NCBI RefSeq assembly: GCF_014236655.1
Contig: NZ_JACMYG010000009.1
Coordinates: 1-64,000 of the forward strand
Length of the DNA stretch: 64,000 nt
Reading direction: 5' to 3'
Origin: Pseudomonas kielensis
GTDB taxonomy: Bacteria > Pseudomonadota > Gammaproteobacteria > Pseudomonadales > Pseudomonadaceae
Part shown: positions 19,197 through 34,327 of the stretch, piece by piece
Position numbering within the stretch: position 1 is the stretch's first letter
Layout of the letters: each line of letters begins with the position of its first letter
The notes under the pieces: model-generated
Database searches by the model: none
The model's input: only the letters and a program-made list of their open reading frames with translations
Told to the model about the DNA's origin: nothing
Program-made: the position numbers and the translations under genes

Positions 19197-20136
19197 CTAT
19201 TGATAGCGGCTTTAACCACATCACCGTACTGCTTGACGAAGCCGTCGAGGCTCTCGCCGTACGCCCTGATGGTTGCTATCTCGATGGCACGTTCGGGCGC
19301 GGCGGCCACAGCCGCCTGATACTCAGCCAGCTCGGTCCTGATGGCCGGTTGCTGGGGTTTGACAAAGATCCTCAAGCGATTGCCACCGGGCAAACGCTAG
19401 CGGCCGAAGACGGCCGCTTTGTCGTTGTACAGCGCAGCTTTGCCGAGCTGGGTTCGGAAGTTGCCGAGCGCGGTCTGGCGGGCAAGGTCAGCGGCGTGCT
19501 GCTCGACCTGGGCGTGTCGTCGCCTCAACTCGACGACCCTGAGCGTGGCTTCAGTTTCCTCAATGATGGTCCCCTGGACATGCGCATGGATCCGTCCCGC
19601 GGGATCAGTGCTGCCGAATTCGTCAACACCGCGCCGGTCGAAGAAATCGCCCGGGTGTTCAAGGAGTATGGCGAAGAGCGTTTCTCCGGGCGTATGGCCC
19701 GTGCTGTGGCTGAGCGCCGCGACATCAAGCCGTTCGAACGCACCGGTGACCTGGCAGAAGTGCTGAAAGTCGCCAATCCAGCGTGGGAAAAGGGCAAGAA
19801 CCCGGCTACCCGTGCCTTCCAGGGCCTGCGTATTCACGTCAACAATGAACTGGGCGACCTCGAAGCCGGCCTTGAAGCAGCGCTTGAAGCGCTGGAAATC
19901 GGCGGCCGCCTGGTGGTAATCAGCTTCCACTCGCTGGAAGATCGCATCGTCAAACTGTTCATGCGCAAGCTGGTCAAGGGTGAAACCGACAACCTGCCGC
20001 GCAATCTGCCGGTACGTTTCGAAGCCTTTGTGCCGAAAATCAAAGTCCATGGCAAAGCGCAGTTCGCCGGCGAAGCCGAACTCAAAGCCAACCCACGTTC
20101 CCGTAGCGCTGTCATGCGTGTCGCGGAGAAGCTGCG

Positions 20137-20140
<4 letters not shown>
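19193..20140 (+). CDS. rsmH: 16S rRNA (cytosine-1402-N4)-methyltransferase
   Basis: This 315-aa SAM-dependent enzyme adds the N4-methyl group to C1402 of 16S rRNA, the same nucleotide that RsmI modifies on the ribose. Typical motifs are [12 protein letters not shown] near the N-terminus, [12 protein letters not shown] and [13 protein letters not shown]. It starts with GTG, overlapping the mraZ stop by 4 bp. Its end overlaps the ftsL start in the same way. Confidence 0.98.
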
Positions 20141-22168
<2,028 letters not shown>

Positions 22169-22169
<1 letters not shown>

Positions 22170-23632
22170 TGTCTCTGAGCCTGAACAAGATTTTCGCCCA
22201 TGCCGGCCGCGATCTGTTGATTCGCGAACTGGCCCTGGACAGCCGCAATGTGCGCGCCGGGGACCTGTTCCTGGCCGTGCCGGGCGGCAAGTTCGATGGT
22301 CGTGCGCATATCGCCGATGCCCTGCAACGCGGTGCGGCAGCAGTGGCCTATGAAGTCGAAGGGGCGACCGTCCTGCCGATTACCGATGTACCGCTGATCC
22401 CGGTCAAAGGCCTGGCCGCGCAACTGTCGGACATCGCCGGGCGTTTCTACGGCGAACCGAGCCGTCATCTGAACCTGGTCGGTGTCACCGGCACCAACGG
22501 CAAAACCAGCGTGACCCAGCTGATTGCCCAGGCCCTCGACTTGCTCGGCCAGCACTGCGGCATTGTCGGCACCCTGGGCAGTGGCTTCTACGGCGCGCTG
22601 CAAAGCGGCCTGCACACCACGCCCAACCCGATCGACATGCAAGCCACCCTGGCCGACCTGAAAAAGGCCGGTGCCAAGGCGGTGGCAATGGAAGTCTCTT
22701 CCCACGGCCTGGATCAGGGGCGCGTGAGTGCGCTGGCCTTCGACGTGGCGGTGATGACCAACCTGTCCCGCGATCACCTGGACTACCACGGCACCATGCA
22801 GGCCTACGGTGAAGCCAAGGCCAAGCTGTTCGCCTGGAACGACCTGAAGTGCCGGGTGGTCAACCTCGACGACGAATTCGGTCGGCAACTGGCCGCTGAC
22901 AAGGGCGAATCGCGGCTGATCACCTACAGCCTGGAAGACGCCAGCGCCTACCTCTATTGCCGCGAAGCGCAGTTCGACGACGAGGGCGTGCGCGCCACGC
23001 TGGTGACCCCTCAGGGCGAACACCATTTGCGCAGCACCCTGCTCGGTCGCTTCAACCTGAGCAACGTGCTGGCCGCGGTCGGCGCTTTGCTCGGCCTGGA
23101 CTATGCGCTGGACGAAATCCTCCGTGTGCTGCCCAAGCTCGAAGGCCCGGCCGGTCGCATGCAGCGCCTGGGCGGTGGCACCCAGCCGTTGGTGGTGGTC
23201 GACTACGCCCATACCCCCGATGCCCTGGAAAAAGTCCTGATGGCCCTGCGTCCACACGCCAAGGGCCAGTTGTTGTGCCTGTTCGGCTGCGGCGGCGATC
23301 GCGATCGCGGCAAGCGTCCGCTGATGGCCGAAGTGGTCGAGCGCCTGGCCGATGGCGTGCTGGTGACCGACGACAACCCACGCACAGAAGACCCACTGCA
23401 GATTTTCGACGACATCCGCGCCGGTTTCAGTGCTGTGGATAACGTGCGTTTTGTCGCCGGCCGTGGCCAGGCGATAGCCGAAATTGTTGCTGGCGCCAGC
23501 GCCGATGACGTGATCGTCCTGGCCGGCAAAGGTCACGAGGACTATCAGGAAATCAATGGCCAACGCCATGCCTTCTCTGACCTGGTGGAGGCCGATCGGG
23601 CCTTGACCGCCTGGGAGGTGACCCATGCTTAA
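22169..23632 (+). CDS. murE: UDP-MurNAc-L-Ala-D-Glu--meso-diaminopimelate ligase
   Basis: This 487-aa cytoplasmic ligase adds the third residue of the peptidoglycan stem peptide. The ATP-binding loop is GTNGKT (108-113). The substrate-selecting motif DNPR (402-405) indicates meso-diaminopimelate rather than lysine, as expected for a Gram-negative. The start overlaps the ftsI stop by one base, and the end overlaps murF by 8 bp. Confidence 0.98.
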
Positions 23633-24992
23633 GGCCCTGCAACTGAGCGAAGTGGCGGGTCCACTGGGTGGCCGTCTGGTCAGCACCGACAGCCGCTTCG
23701 AGGGCGTGAGCATCGACAGCCGGGCCATCGTGCCGGGCCAGTTGTTCGTGGCCCTGGCCGGTCCGCGTTTCGACGGCCATGACTACCTCAATGAAGTGGC
23801 CGGCAAAGGTGCGGTCGCCGCCCTGGTCGAGCGCGAAGTCGCCAACGCCACCTTGCCGCAACTGCTGGTCAAGGACACGCGTCAGGCCCTGGGTCAACTG
23901 GGTGCCCTGAACCGTGCGGCCTTTACCAAGCCGGTCGCGGCGATCACCGGCTCCAGCGGCAAGACCACGGTCAAGGAAATGCTCGCGAGCATCCTGCGCA
24001 CCCGCGGCCCCGTACTGGCGACCCGTGGCAACCTGAACAACGACCTCGGTGTGCCCCTGACCCTGCTGGAACTGGCGGCCGAACACAGTGCCGCGGTGAT
24101 CGAGCTGGGTGCTTCGCGGATCGGCGAAATCGCCTACACCGTGGCCATGACCAAGCCCCACGTGGCCGTACTCAACAACGCCGGGACCGCCCACGTCGGT
24201 GAGTTCGGCGGGCCGGAAAAAATCGTCGAGGCCAAGGGTGAGATTCTCGAAGGGCTGGACGCCGATGGCGTCGCCGTATTGAACCTGGACGACAAGGCCT
24301 TCGCTATCTGGAAGGCCCGCGCAGCCGGTCGCCAGGTGCTCACCTTCGCCCTGCTCGATAGCCAGGCCGACTTCCATGCCAGCGACCTGGATCGCGACGC
24401 ACGGGGTTGCCCATCCTTCAAACTGCACAGTCCACTGGGTGTCGAACACGTCCAGTTGAACCTGCTGGGCACCCACAACGTGGCCAATGCCCTGGCCGCC
24501 GCCGCGGCCGCCCATGCCCTCGGGGTGTCGCTGTTCGGCATCGTCACCGGCCTGAACGCCGTGCAACCGGTCAAGGGACGCGCGGTGGCGCAGCTGGCGA
24601 GCAATGGCATGCGCGTCATTGATGATTCTTACAACGCAAACCCCACCTCCATGTGCGCGGCGGTTGATATACTTGCCGGCTTTTCCGGCCGCACCGTCCT
24701 GGTGCTCGGAGATATCGGCGAGTTGGGCGAGTGGGCGGAGCAGGGGCACCGCGAAGTTGGCGCGTATGCCAGCGGCAAGGTTTCTGCACTTTACGCCGTG
24801 GGGCCGTTGATGGCGCATGCCGTTGCCGCTTTCGGTGAGCAGGCTCGTCACTTTGCCACCCAGGCCGACCTGATTGCGGCGCTGGGCGCCGAACACGATA
24901 CAAACACCACTATTTTGATCAAGGGCTCGCGCAGCGCGGCGATGGAAAACATCGTTGCGGCTCTGTGCGGTTCGAGCGGGGAGAAACATTAA
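23625..24992 (+). CDS. murF: UDP-MurNAc-tripeptide--D-alanyl-D-alanine ligase
   Basis: This 455-aa ligase attaches D-Ala-D-Ala to complete the UDP-MurNAc-pentapeptide. The P-loop is GSSGKT (109-114), with further Mur-ligase motifs [23 protein letters not shown] and [11 protein letters not shown]. It overlaps murE by 8 bp and ends in a TAATG overlap with mraY. Confidence 0.98.
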   Translation: MLKALQLSEVAGPLGGRLVSTDSRFEGVSIDSRAIVPGQLFVALAGPRFDGHDYLNEVAGKGAVAALVEREVANATLPQLLVKDTRQALGQLGALNRAAFTKPVAAITGSSGKTTVKEMLASILRTRGPVLATRGNLNNDLGVPLTLLELAAEHSAAVIELGASRIGEIAYTVAMTKPHVAVLNNAGTAHVGEFGGPEKIVEAKGEILEGLDADGVAVLNLDDKAFAIWKARAAGRQVLTFALLDSQADFHASDLDRDARGCPSFKLHSPLGVEHVQLNLLGTHNVANALAAAAAAHALGVSLFGIVTGLNAVQPVKGRAVAQLASNGMRVIDDSYNANPTSMCAAVDILAGFSGRTVLVLGDIGELGEWAEQGHREVGAYASGKVSALYAVGPLMAHAVAAFGEQARHFATQADLIAALGAEHDTNTTILIKGSRSAAMENIVAALCGSSGEKH

Positions 24993-26074
24993 TGCTGCTG
25001 CTGCTAGCGGAGTATCTGCAACAGTTCTACAAAGGCTTCGCGGTCTTCCAGTACCTGACCCTGCGCGGGATTCTGGGTGTACTGACCGCGCTGTCGCTGT
25101 CGCTGTGCTTCGGGCCTTGGATGATCCGCACCCTGCAGAATCGTCAGATCGGTCAATCGGTGCGTAACGACGGGCCGCAATCGCACCTGTCCAAGTCCGG
25201 CACCCCAACCATGGGTGGCGCGCTGATCCTGTCCGCCATCGGCGTCAGCACCCTGCTGTGGGCCGACCTGACCAACCGTTATGTCTGGGTTGTGCTCCTG
25301 GTGACCCTGCTGTTCGGCGCCATCGGCTGGGTCGACGACTACCGCAAAGTCATCGAGAAGAACTCCCGTGGCTTGCCGAGCCGCTGGAAGTACTTCTGGC
25401 AGTCGGTGTTTGGCCTGGGCGCGGCGATCTTCCTTTATATGACTGCCGCCAGCCCGGTGGAAACCACCCTGATCCTGCCGATGCTCAAGGACTACAGCAT
25501 TCCGCTGGGTGCCGGCTTCATCGTCCTGACCTACTTCGTGATCGTTGGCTCCAGCAACGCCGTCAACCTGACCGACGGCCTCGACGGCCTGGCGATCATG
25601 CCGACCGTGATGGTCGGCGGTGCCCTGGGGATCTTCTGCTACCTGTCGGGTAACGTGAAATTTGCCGAATACCTGCTGATCCCTTATGTCCCGGGCGCGG
25701 GTGAACTGATTGTGTTCTGCGGCGCGCTGATTGGTGCCGGCCTGGGCTTCCTGTGGTTCAACACCTACCCGGCGCAAGTGTTCATGGGCGACGTCGGCGC
25801 ATTGGCGCTGGGCGCAGCCCTGGGCACCATCGCAGTGATCGTGCGCCAGGAAATCGTGTTGTTCATCATGGGCGGCGTGTTCGTGATGGAAACCCTGTCG
25901 GTGGTGATCCAGGTCGCGTCCTTCAAGCTGACCGGTCGCCGGGTGTTTCGCATGGCGCCGATCCACCACCACTTTGAACTCAAGGGCTGGCCCGAGCCAC
26001 GCGTGATCGTCCGATTCTGGATCATCACCGTGATTCTCGTGCTGTTCGGCCTTGCCACCCTGAAGCTGAGGTAG
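24992..26074 (+). CDS. mraY: Phospho-N-acetylmuramoyl-pentapeptide transferase (lipid I synthase)
   Basis: This 360-aa polytopic membrane enzyme with about ten helices moves phospho-MurNAc-pentapeptide onto undecaprenyl phosphate. Conserved motifs include a GWVDDYRK segment with active-site aspartates, NLTDGLDG (192-199) and the histidine-rich loop [16 protein letters not shown]. The ATG at 24992 overlaps the murF stop; the open frame further upstream is the end of murF in another frame. Confidence 0.98.
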   Translation: MLLLLAEYLQQFYKGFAVFQYLTLRGILGVLTALSLSLCFGPWMIRTLQNRQIGQSVRNDGPQSHLSKSGTPTMGGALILSAIGVSTLLWADLTNRYVWVVLLVTLLFGAIGWVDDYRKVIEKNSRGLPSRWKYFWQSVFGLGAAIFLYMTAASPVETTLILPMLKDYSIPLGAGFIVLTYFVIVGSSNAVNLTDGLDGLAIMPTVMVGGALGIFCYLSGNVKFAEYLLIPYVPGAGELIVFCGALIGAGLGFLWFNTYPAQVFMGDVGALALGAALGTIAVIVRQEIVLFIMGGVFVMETLSVVIQVASFKLTGRRVFRMAPIHHHFELKGWPEPRVIVRFWIITVILVLFGLATLKLR

Positions 26075-26079
26075 AACGA

Positions 26080-27426
26080 GTGTCTCTGATCGCTTCTGAC
26101 CACTTCCGCATCGTTGTCGGCCTCGGCAAGAGCGGCATGTCCCTGGTTCGCTTCCTGGCGAACCGGGGCGTGGCGTTCGCTGTGGCCGACACGCGGGACA
26201 ATCCACCGGAGCTGGTCACGCTGCGCCGTGACTACCCGCACGTGGAAGTGCGTTGTGGCGAGCTGGATGTCGAGTTCCTGTGCCGTGCCGACGAGCTCTA
26301 CGTGAGCCCCGGCCTGGCGCTGGCCACTCCAGCCCTGCAGGCGGCGGCTGCCCGTGGCGTGAAACTGTCCGGCGACATCGAGCTGTTCGCGCGTAACGCG
26401 AAAGCGCCGATCGTTGCCATCAGCGGCTCCAACGCGAAAAGTACCGTGACTACCCTGGTCGGCGACATGGCGGCTGCGGCCGGCAAGCGCGTGGCCGTGG
26501 GCGGCAACCTGGGTACGCCGGCGCTCGACCTGCTGCGCGACGACGTCGAGCTGTACGTGATGGAGCTGTCCAGCTTCCAGCTCGAGACCACCGACCACCT
26601 GGGCGCTGAAGTGGCCACCGTGCTCAACGTCAGCGAAGACCACATGGACCGCTACAGCGGCCTGCCGGCCTACCACCTGGCCAAGCACCGGATCTTCCGC
26701 GGCGCGCGGCAAGTGGTGGTCAACCGCCAGGACGCCCTGAGCCGGCCGTTGATGGGGGAGGGCCTGCCATGCTGGACCTTCGGCCTGGGCAAACCTGACT
26801 TCAAGGCCTTTGGTCTGCGTGAAGAGAATGGCGAGAAGTACCTGGCCTTCGAATTCACCAACCTGATGCCGGTGCGCGAGCTGAAAATCCGTGGCGCCCA
26901 CAACCAGTCCAACGCCCTCGCGGCCTTGGCGCTGGGGCACGCCGTGGGCCTGCCGTTCGACGCCATGCTCGCCACCCTGCGTACTTTCGCCGGCCTGGAG
27001 CACCGCTGCCAGTGGGTGCGTGACCTGGACGGCGTGAGCTACTACAACGACTCCAAGGCCACCAACGTCGGTGCCGCCCTGGCGGCCATCGAAGGCCTGG
27101 GTGCCGACATCGACGGCAAGCTGGTGCTGATTGCCGGCGGCGATGGCAAGGGCGCCGAATTCAAGGACCTGCGTGATCCAGTCGCGGCGAACTGCCGTGC
27201 GGTGGTGTTGATGGGCCGTGACAGCGAGCTGATCGGCCAGGCCATCGGCGACGGTGTACCGCTGATTCGCGTCAACTCGCTGGTCGAAGCGGTCGCCCAA
27301 TGCCGTGCCCTGGCCCAGCCAGGTGATGCGGTGCTGCTGTCGCCGGCCTGCGCCAGTTTCGACATGTTCAAGAACTACGAAGAGCGTGGGCACCTGTTCG
27401 CCCAGGCCGTGGAGGACTTGGCATGA
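26080..27426 (+). CDS. murD: UDP-MurNAc-L-alanine--D-glutamate ligase
   Basis: This 448-aa cytoplasmic ligase adds D-glutamate to UDP-MurNAc-L-Ala. The P-loop reads GSNAKST (116-122), with alanine at the position where the other Mur ligases here have glycine (GTNGKT, GSSGKT, GTHGKT). Other motifs are MELSSFQLE, NVSEDHMDRY and YYNDSKATN. It starts with GTG 5 bp after mraY and overlaps ftsW by 4 bp. Confidence 0.97.
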   Translation: MSLIASDHFRIVVGLGKSGMSLVRFLANRGVAFAVADTRDNPPELVTLRRDYPHVEVRCGELDVEFLCRADELYVSPGLALATPALQAAAARGVKLSGDIELFARNAKAPIVAISGSNAKSTVTTLVGDMAAAAGKRVAVGGNLGTPALDLLRDDVELYVMELSSFQLETTDHLGAEVATVLNVSEDHMDRYSGLPAYHLAKHRIFRGARQVVVNRQDALSRPLMGEGLPCWTFGLGKPDFKAFGLREENGEKYLAFEFTNLMPVRELKIRGAHNQSNALAALALGHAVGLPFDAMLATLRTFAGLEHRCQWVRDLDGVSYYNDSKATNVGAALAAIEGLGADIDGKLVLIAGGDGKGAEFKDLRDPVAANCRAVVLMGRDSELIGQAIGDGVPLIRVNSLVEAVAQCRALAQPGDAVLLSPACASFDMFKNYEERGHLFAQAVEDLA

Positions 27427-28640
27427 ACCTGAGAAACATCATCAAGCCTTATCCTTCGCCGATCATTACCGGGCGTGGTATCGACCTCGACTTCCCGATG
27501 CTCGCCGGTTGCCTGGCGCTGATCGGCCTGGGGTTGGTGATGATTGCATCGGCGTCCACCGAAGTGGCGGCCGTGCAGTCGGGCAGCGCCCTGTACTACA
27601 TGATTCGCCACCTGATCTACGTCGTGCTTGGCCTCGGGGCCTGCATCGTCACCATGATGATTCCGATCGCCACCTGGCAACGCCTGGGTTGGCTGATGCT
27701 GATTGGCGCGTTCGGCCTGCTGGTGATGGTGATCATCCCGGGGATCGGCCGCGAAGTGAACGGCTCGATGCGCTGGATCGGCTTCAGCTTCTTCAACGTC
27801 CAGCCTTCCGAGATCGCCAAGGTGTTCGTGGTGATCTACCTCGCCGGTTACCTGGTGCGCCGGCAGAAAGAAGTGCGAGAAAGCTGGATGGGCTTCTTCA
27901 AACCGTTCATCGTGCTGCTGCCGATGGCGGGCCTGCTGCTGATGGAACCGGACTTCGGTGCCACCGTGGTGATGATGGGCGCGGCGGCCGCGATGCTGTT
28001 CCTTGGCGGGGTCGGGCTGTTCCGCTTCTCCCTGATGGTGGTCCTGGCCGTGGCGGCCGTGGTGCTGTTGATTCAGGTGCAGCCGTATCGAATGGCGCGC
28101 CTGACCAACTTTGCCGATCCGTGGGCCGACCAGTTCGGCGCCGGTTACCAACTGTCCCAGGCACTTATCGCGTTTGGTCGCGGCGAGTGGCTGGGGGTTG
28201 GCCTGGGCAACAGCGTGCAGAAGCAGTTCTACCTGCCGGAAGCCCACACCGACTTCGTGTTCTCGGTCCTGGCCGAAGAGCTGGGCGCCATTGGCTCGCT
28301 GTGCACCGTCGCACTGTTCACCTTTGTCTGCATCCGTGGCATGTACATCGGTTACTGGGCCGAGAAGTCCAAGCAGTTCTTCGCCGCCTACATCGCCTAC
28401 GGCTTGTCGTTCCTGTGGATCGGTCAGTTCCTGATCAACATCGGGGTGAACGTCGGCCTGCTGCCGACCAAGGGCCTGACCTTGCCGTTCCTCAGCTATG
28501 GCGGCAGCTCGCTGGTGATCTGCTGTGCGTGCCTGGGGCTGTTGCTGCGTATCGAGTGGGAGAGTCGGACCCACCTGGGCAGCGAAGAGATGGAATTCAA
28601 GGAGAGCGATTTTGCCGAGGAGCCAACCCATGGGCGCTAA
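27423..28640 (+). CDS. ftsW: Septal peptidoglycan polymerase FtsW
   Basis: This 405-aa SEDS-family glycosyltransferase has about ten membrane helices and polymerises lipid II at the septum together with FtsI. Typical segments are NGSMRWIGFSFFNVQPSEIAK, the EAHTDFVFSVLAEELG region and PFLSYGGSSL near the end. It overlaps murD by 4 bp and murG by 11 bp. Confidence 0.97.
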   Translation: MNLRNIIKPYPSPIITGRGIDLDFPMLAGCLALIGLGLVMIASASTEVAAVQSGSALYYMIRHLIYVVLGLGACIVTMMIPIATWQRLGWLMLIGAFGLLVMVIIPGIGREVNGSMRWIGFSFFNVQPSEIAKVFVVIYLAGYLVRRQKEVRESWMGFFKPFIVLLPMAGLLLMEPDFGATVVMMGAAAAMLFLGGVGLFRFSLMVVLAVAAVVLLIQVQPYRMARLTNFADPWADQFGAGYQLSQALIAFGRGEWLGVGLGNSVQKQFYLPEAHTDFVFSVLAEELGAIGSLCTVALFTFVCIRGMYIGYWAEKSKQFFAAYIAYGLSFLWIGQFLINIGVNVGLLPTKGLTLPFLSYGGSSLVICCACLGLLLRIEWESRTHLGSEEMEFKESDFAEEPTHGR

Positions 28641-29692
28641 CGTGCTGATCATGGCGGGCGGCACCGGCGGCCATGTGTTCCCGGCGCTGGCCTGTGCCCG
28701 CGAGTTTCAGGCGCGCGGCTACACCGTGCACTGGCTCGGCACGCCGCGTGGCATCGAAAACGAGTTGGTGCCCAATGCGGGCCTGCCGTTGCACCTGATC
28801 AACGTCAGCGGCCTGCGCGGCAAGAGCAAGATGTCCCTGCTCAAGGCGCCTTTTGTGCTGCTCAAGGCGGTGTTCCAGGCGCGCGCGATCATCCGTCAGT
28901 TGAAACCGGTGTGCGTCCTGGGTTTTGGCGGATATGTCACCGGTCCTGGTGGCGTAGCGGCCAGGTTGGCCGGCGTGCCGGTGATCGTCCACGAACAGAA
29001 TGCCGTGGCCGGTACCGCCAATCGGTTGCTGGTGCCCTTGGCCGCGCGAGTCTGCGAAGCTTTCCCGGACACCTTTGCTGCCCGTGACAGCCGGCGGACC
29101 ACCGGTAACCCGGTGCGCGCCGAGTTGTTCCTCGAGACCCCGCGCCCGGCCCTGGCCGGACGCCAGGCGCGTTTGCTGATCCTGGGCGGAAGCCTGGGGG
29201 CAGAACCCTTGAATAAATTGCTGCCTGAAGCCCTGTCGCAGGTTCCCGTCGAACTGCGCCCGGAAGTGTTCCACCAGGCTGGCAAAAACCACGATGAAGT
29301 GACAGCCGAGCGCTACCGCGCTGCCGGCGTCGAGGCGCACGTGCAGCCGTTCATCAAAGACATGGCCCAAGCCTACGGCTGGGCCGACCTGGTGGTCTGT
29401 CGCGCAGGTGCGCTGACTGTCAGTGAGCTGGCTGCTGCCGGTCTGCCCTCGATGCTGGTGCCGCTGCCCCACGCGATCGACGATCACCAGACCCGCAATG
29501 CCGATTATTTGGCTCGTGAAGGCGCTGCCTTCCTGATGCCGCAAAGAACGACCGGCGCCGCAGAACTGGCTGCGCGCCTGACCGAGGTCCTGATGCAACC
29601 ACAACGACTCAACGACATGGCTGGCGCAGCTCGTCGCCTGGCCAAACCGGATGCCACCCGTAACGTGGTCGATATCTGCCTGGAGGTGGTTC

Positions 29693-29700
<8 letters not shown>
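28630..29700 (+). CDS. murG: Lipid II synthase MurG (UDP-GlcNAc transferase)
   Basis: This 356-aa peripheral membrane GT-B glycosyltransferase adds GlcNAc to lipid I. It has the glycine-rich loops [13 protein letters not shown] at the N-terminus and [10 protein letters not shown] at the start of the second domain, and a UDP-sugar site in [17 protein letters not shown]. The ATG at 28630 overlaps the end of ftsW. The ftsW-murG-murC order is standard. Confidence 0.98.
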
Positions 29701-32106
<2,406 letters not shown>

Positions 32107-32110
32107 GTCC

Positions 32111-32977
32111 ATGCAAGGCGCCCAGCTACGTCATCAGCCACCCGCACCCGGCCGCAAGCCGGTACCGCGGGGTGCCAGCCGAATGGTGGCCAAAGAGCCG
32201 ATGTCGGTGCGCCTGCCGAAAGCCAATTTTGGTTTTCTCAAAGCGGTGTTCTGGCCAGTGCTGCTGGTGGCGTTGGGCTTCGGTACCTATGAGGGTGCAC
32301 AGCGCCTGATGCCGTACGTGGACCGGCCGATCAGCAAGATCAACGTGCAGGGCGACTTGAGCTACATCAGCCAGCAAGCGGTGCAGCAGCGGATCGCCCC
32401 CTACGTGGCGGCGAGCTTCCTCACCATCGACCTGGCGAGCATGCGCACCGAACTGGAAACCATGCCGTGGATCGCGCACGCCGAAGTGCGTCGTGTCTGG
32501 CCTGACCAGGTGGTGATTCGCCTGGAAGAACAACTGCCCGTGGCCCGTTGGGGTGACGAGGCCTTGCTGAACAACCAGGGCCAGGCGTTTACCCCGCGTG
32601 AGCTGGCCAACTACGAACATTTGCCACAGTTGTTTGGCCCGCAGCGGGCCCAGCAGCAAGTGATGCAGCAGTATCAGGTGTTGAGCCAGATGCTTCGGCC
32701 ACTGGGTTTTTCCATCGCCCGGCTGGAGTTGCGTGAACGCGGCAGTTGGTTCCTGACCACAGGTGCCGGCAGTGCGGGACCGGGGATCGAGTTGTTGTTG
32801 GGCCGCGGCAACCTGGTGGAAAAGATGCGCCGCTTCTTTGCCATCTACGACAAGACGCTTAAAGAACAGATTACGAACATAGCGCGCATCGACCTGCGTT
32901 ATGCCAACGGCCTTGCCGTCGGCTGGCGGGAACCTGTAGCGCCCACGACGGCCCAACCCGCCGTCGCGAAGAATTGA
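32111..32977 (+). CDS. ftsQ: Cell division protein FtsQ
   Basis: This 288-aa bitopic divisome protein has a basic cytoplasmic tail (about 1-45), one membrane helix (about 46-64), a POTRA domain (starting near [14 protein letters not shown]) and a beta domain. FtsQ recruits FtsL and FtsB. The ATG at 32111 lies 4 bp after ddlB; an in-frame start at 32090 inside ddlB is unlikely. Confidence 0.96.
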   Translation: MQGAQLRHQPPAPGRKPVPRGASRMVAKEPMSVRLPKANFGFLKAVFWPVLLVALGFGTYEGAQRLMPYVDRPISKINVQGDLSYISQQAVQQRIAPYVAASFLTIDLASMRTELETMPWIAHAEVRRVWPDQVVIRLEEQLPVARWGDEALLNNQGQAFTPRELANYEHLPQLFGPQRAQQQVMQQYQVLSQMLRPLGFSIARLELRERGSWFLTTGAGSAGPGIELLLGRGNLVEKMRRFFAIYDKTLKEQITNIARIDLRYANGLAVGWREPVAPTTAQPAVAKN

Positions 32978-32991
32978 GAAGAGGCAGGACC

Positions 32992-34254
32992 ATGGCAAAC
33001 GTGCAAAGCGGCAAAATGATCGTCGGTCTGGATATCGGTACCTCCAAGGTGGTGGCGCTGGTAGGCGAGGTCGCGGCCGATGGCCAACTGGAAATCGTCG
33101 GGATCGGTACCCATCCTTCCCGCGGCCTGAAGAAGGGCGTGGTGGTGAACATCGAGTCCACCGTGCAGTCGATCCAGCGCGCCATCGAAGAAGCGCAATT
33201 GATGGCCGGTTGCCGGATCCACTCGGCGTTCGTTGGCGTGGCGGGCAATCACATCCGCAGCCTGAACTCCCACGGCATCGTGGCGATCCGTGATCGCGAA
33301 GTCAGCTCCGCCGACCTTGAGCGCGTCCTCGACGCCGCCCAGGCAGTCGCGATCCCGGCCGACCAGCGGGTCCTGCACACCTTGCCGCAGGACTACGTGA
33401 TCGATAACCAGGAAGGCGTGCGCGAGCCGCTGGGCATGTCCGGCGTGCGTCTGGAGGCCAAGGTCCACGTGGTCACCTGCGCGGTCAATGCAGCACAGAA
33501 CATTGAAAAATGCGTGCGCCGCTGCGGCCTGGAAATCGACGACATCATCCTCGAGCAACTGGCTTCGGCGTACTCGGTGCTGACCGATGACGAGAAAGAG
33601 CTGGGTGTGTGCCTGGTGGACATCGGTGGCGGTACCACCGACATCGCGATCTTCACTGAAGGCGCTATCCGCCATACCGCGGTGATCCCGATTGCCGGTG
33701 ACCAGGTGACCAACGACATCGCCATGGCGCTGCGCACCCCGACCCAGTACGCCGAGGAAATCAAGATCCGTTACGCCTGCGCCCTGGCCAAGCTGGCCGG
33801 TGCCGGTGAAACCATCAAAGTGCCAAGCGTCGGTGACCGTCCGCCCCGCGAGCTGTCCCGCCAGGCCCTGGCCGAAGTGGTCGAGCCGCGTTACGACGAG
33901 CTGTTCACCCTGATCCAGGCCGAGCTGCGTCGCAGCGGCTACGAAGACCTGATCCCGGCCGGCATCGTGCTGACCGGCGGTACGTCGAAAATGGAAGGCG
34001 CGGTAGAGCTGGCCGAAGAGATTTTCCACATGCCGGTCCGCCTGGGCGTGCCCCACGGCGTCAAGGGCCTGGACGATGTTGTGCGCAACCCGATTTATTC
34101 AACCGGTGTTGGTTTGCTGATGTACGGCCTGCAAAAGCAGTCCGACGGCATTTCCTTCTCGGGGATCAGCAGCAGCCGCGATAGCTACAGCAACGAAGAG
34201 GCCAAGAGCCCGTTGCTCGACCGCATCAAGAGCTGGGTCCAGGGCAATTTCTGA
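32992..34254 (+). CDS. ftsA: Cell division protein FtsA
   Basis: This 420-aa actin-like protein tethers FtsZ filaments to the membrane. The nucleotide-binding phosphate loops are GLDIGTSKVVALVG at the N-terminus and LVDIGGGTTDIAIF in the middle; the C-terminus LLDRIKSWVQGNF is the amphipathic membrane-targeting helix. The ATG at 32992 follows AGAAGAGGCAGG. Confidence 0.98.
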   Translation: MANVQSGKMIVGLDIGTSKVVALVGEVAADGQLEIVGIGTHPSRGLKKGVVVNIESTVQSIQRAIEEAQLMAGCRIHSAFVGVAGNHIRSLNSHGIVAIRDREVSSADLERVLDAAQAVAIPADQRVLHTLPQDYVIDNQEGVREPLGMSGVRLEAKVHVVTCAVNAAQNIEKCVRRCGLEIDDIILEQLASAYSVLTDDEKELGVCLVDIGGGTTDIAIFTEGAIRHTAVIPIAGDQVTNDIAMALRTPTQYAEEIKIRYACALAKLAGAGETIKVPSVGDRPPRELSRQALAEVVEPRYDELFTLIQAELRRSGYEDLIPAGIVLTGGTSKMEGAVELAEEIFHMPVRLGVPHGVKGLDDVVRNPIYSTGVGLLMYGLQKQSDGISFSGISSSRDSYSNEEAKSPLLDRIKSWVQGNF

Positions 34255-34327
34255 AGATTTACCGCAACACCGTTACAAGCAGTAGGCGCAGTAGGCGAAA
34301 AAACTAGAGAATTGAAGGAGAGGGAAA

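Noticed and set aside
25765..27393. 542-aa open frame on the minus strand
   Set aside because: Antisense to murD and the end of mraY, both certain genes.
34271..34300. Tandem GCAGTAGGC repeat before ftsZ
   Set aside because: Two copies of nine bases are too little to support a regulatory claim.
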